Assembly: GCA_009792885.1 (NCBI GenBank)
Contig: WMCF01000067.1
Span: 1,902,016-1,966,015, forward strand
Direction of reading: 5' to 3'
From: Eremophila alpestris peregrina
Taxonomy: Eukaryota > Chordata > Aves > Passeriformes > Alaudidae
DNA: 64,000 nucleotides
The position numbers and the translations under genes are program-made. The stretch's first letter is position 1. Each line of letters opens with the position of its first letter. Of the stretch, positions 63,506 to 64,000 are shown one piece after another. A model generated the notes under the pieces. The model was not told where the DNA came from, did not search any database, and worked only from the letters and a program-made list of their open reading frames with translations.

Positions 63506-64000
63506 CTGTGGGAACAACACAGCCACGTCAGGCCTGGGCAGCCTGCAGTGCCACCACAGCTAAAGGTACACAACAAAGGACGTTTTATTTGTTAGTCTGC
63601 ACTGTCTTTTCTCCTTTGCCACATATTTAACAGTATTTGTTGTCCCCACACGCTCTCTGGAAGCGCTGCCAGCTCTTCCCTCAGGCCAACCATACCCCAG
63701 AGCTGAGGGCTCCTCCTCAGGATGAAACTGCAGCCTTCTCTCAGTGGGGTGGTGAATTCAGACCTTTTAGTCCTACCCAGCCACTGCCCTCCAGGTAAGT
63801 TCATTAACCTCCATGGAAATTCCATGACTGTCATCAAACTTGGTTAATAATGCTCAGTGAATTAACAAGAAAGTATCAGTAGGGGGCTAAATGATAGATG
63901 CCAACCAAAAATTGATGAAAGCACTATCCCTCTAAGAGTTCAGTGCATGAACCTCTCTGGTGTAGCTGAGAACTAGGGACAGCTGTTGGCTCCAGGCAGA
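63506..64000 (-). other. CABIN1: Partial CABIN1 intron upstream of exon a
   Basis: Intronic sequence leading to the TTCCCACAG acceptor. An open frame at 63592-63837 on the minus strand shows no similarity that I recognise to CABIN1 and no matching splice sites. The donor lies beyond the window. Confidence 0.8.

Noticed and set aside
63592..63837. 81-codon minus-strand frame upstream of exon a
   Set aside because: Could have been another CABIN1 exon, but I cannot match it to the protein and no good acceptor/donor pair bounds it.
1..64000. tRNA, snoRNA, CRISPR or bacterial operon features
   Set aside because: A few T-arm-like GTTCAA strings (for example near 13217 and on the minus strand near 23369) lack a matching acceptor stem. 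No regular repeat-spacer array exists. The intron-rich CABIN1 structure shows a vertebrate genome.

Overview
The window is vertebrate, and a bird is the best fit. It carries CR1 LINE 3' ends, one of them with the terminal ATTCTATG-type repeat, and a degenerate LTR of an abundant avian endogenous-retrovirus type. Genes are sparse, introns are long, and the intronic background is AT-rich apart from one strong CpG island. A songbird is plausible from the LTR and the GT-rich minisatellite, but the order cannot be fixed from sequence alone.

One gene is recognised: the 3' end of CABIN1 (calcineurin-binding protein cabin-1), on the minus strand. Nine coding exons run from 63505 down to the stop codon at 4847. 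All splice sites are GT-AG and every phase closes, giving 1899 nt, or 632 residues plus stop. The encoded part carries the conserved C-terminal Hir3-like segment, a basic SRKRK patch, a poly-serine linker, the PEITVT calcineurin-docking motif, the MEF2-binding helix and the acidic DEDDDYMDI tail. A 3' UTR of about 1.25 kb ends at a poly(A) signal at 3606-3611. Positions 1-3589 are intergenic with no recognisable gene. The N-terminal TPR part of CABIN1 lies beyond 64000.

The most interesting region is the 30.4-kb intron between the first two exons here (33019-63391). It contains a strong CpG island (about 44770-47045) broken by a 559-base assembly gap. On the gene's own strand the island holds an ATG fused directly to a consensus splice donor (ATG at 45541-45539, then GTGAGT). 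The next CABIN1 exon starts in phase 0, so splicing would place this ATG exactly in frame and give a predicted 595-residue C-terminal isoform. On the opposite strand the island holds an ATG in a near-perfect Kozak context at 46148 that runs into the gap. The island may therefore be a bidirectional internal promoter.

Repeats: three CR1 fragments (20645-20975, 40590-41086, 56114-56152), an avian LTR split by a roughly 540-bp G/T-rich minisatellite (61254-62284), a 19-bp perfect hairpin (60883-60929 area), several short tandem repeats and simple repeats. No tRNA, rRNA, CRISPR array or recognisable snoRNA was found.
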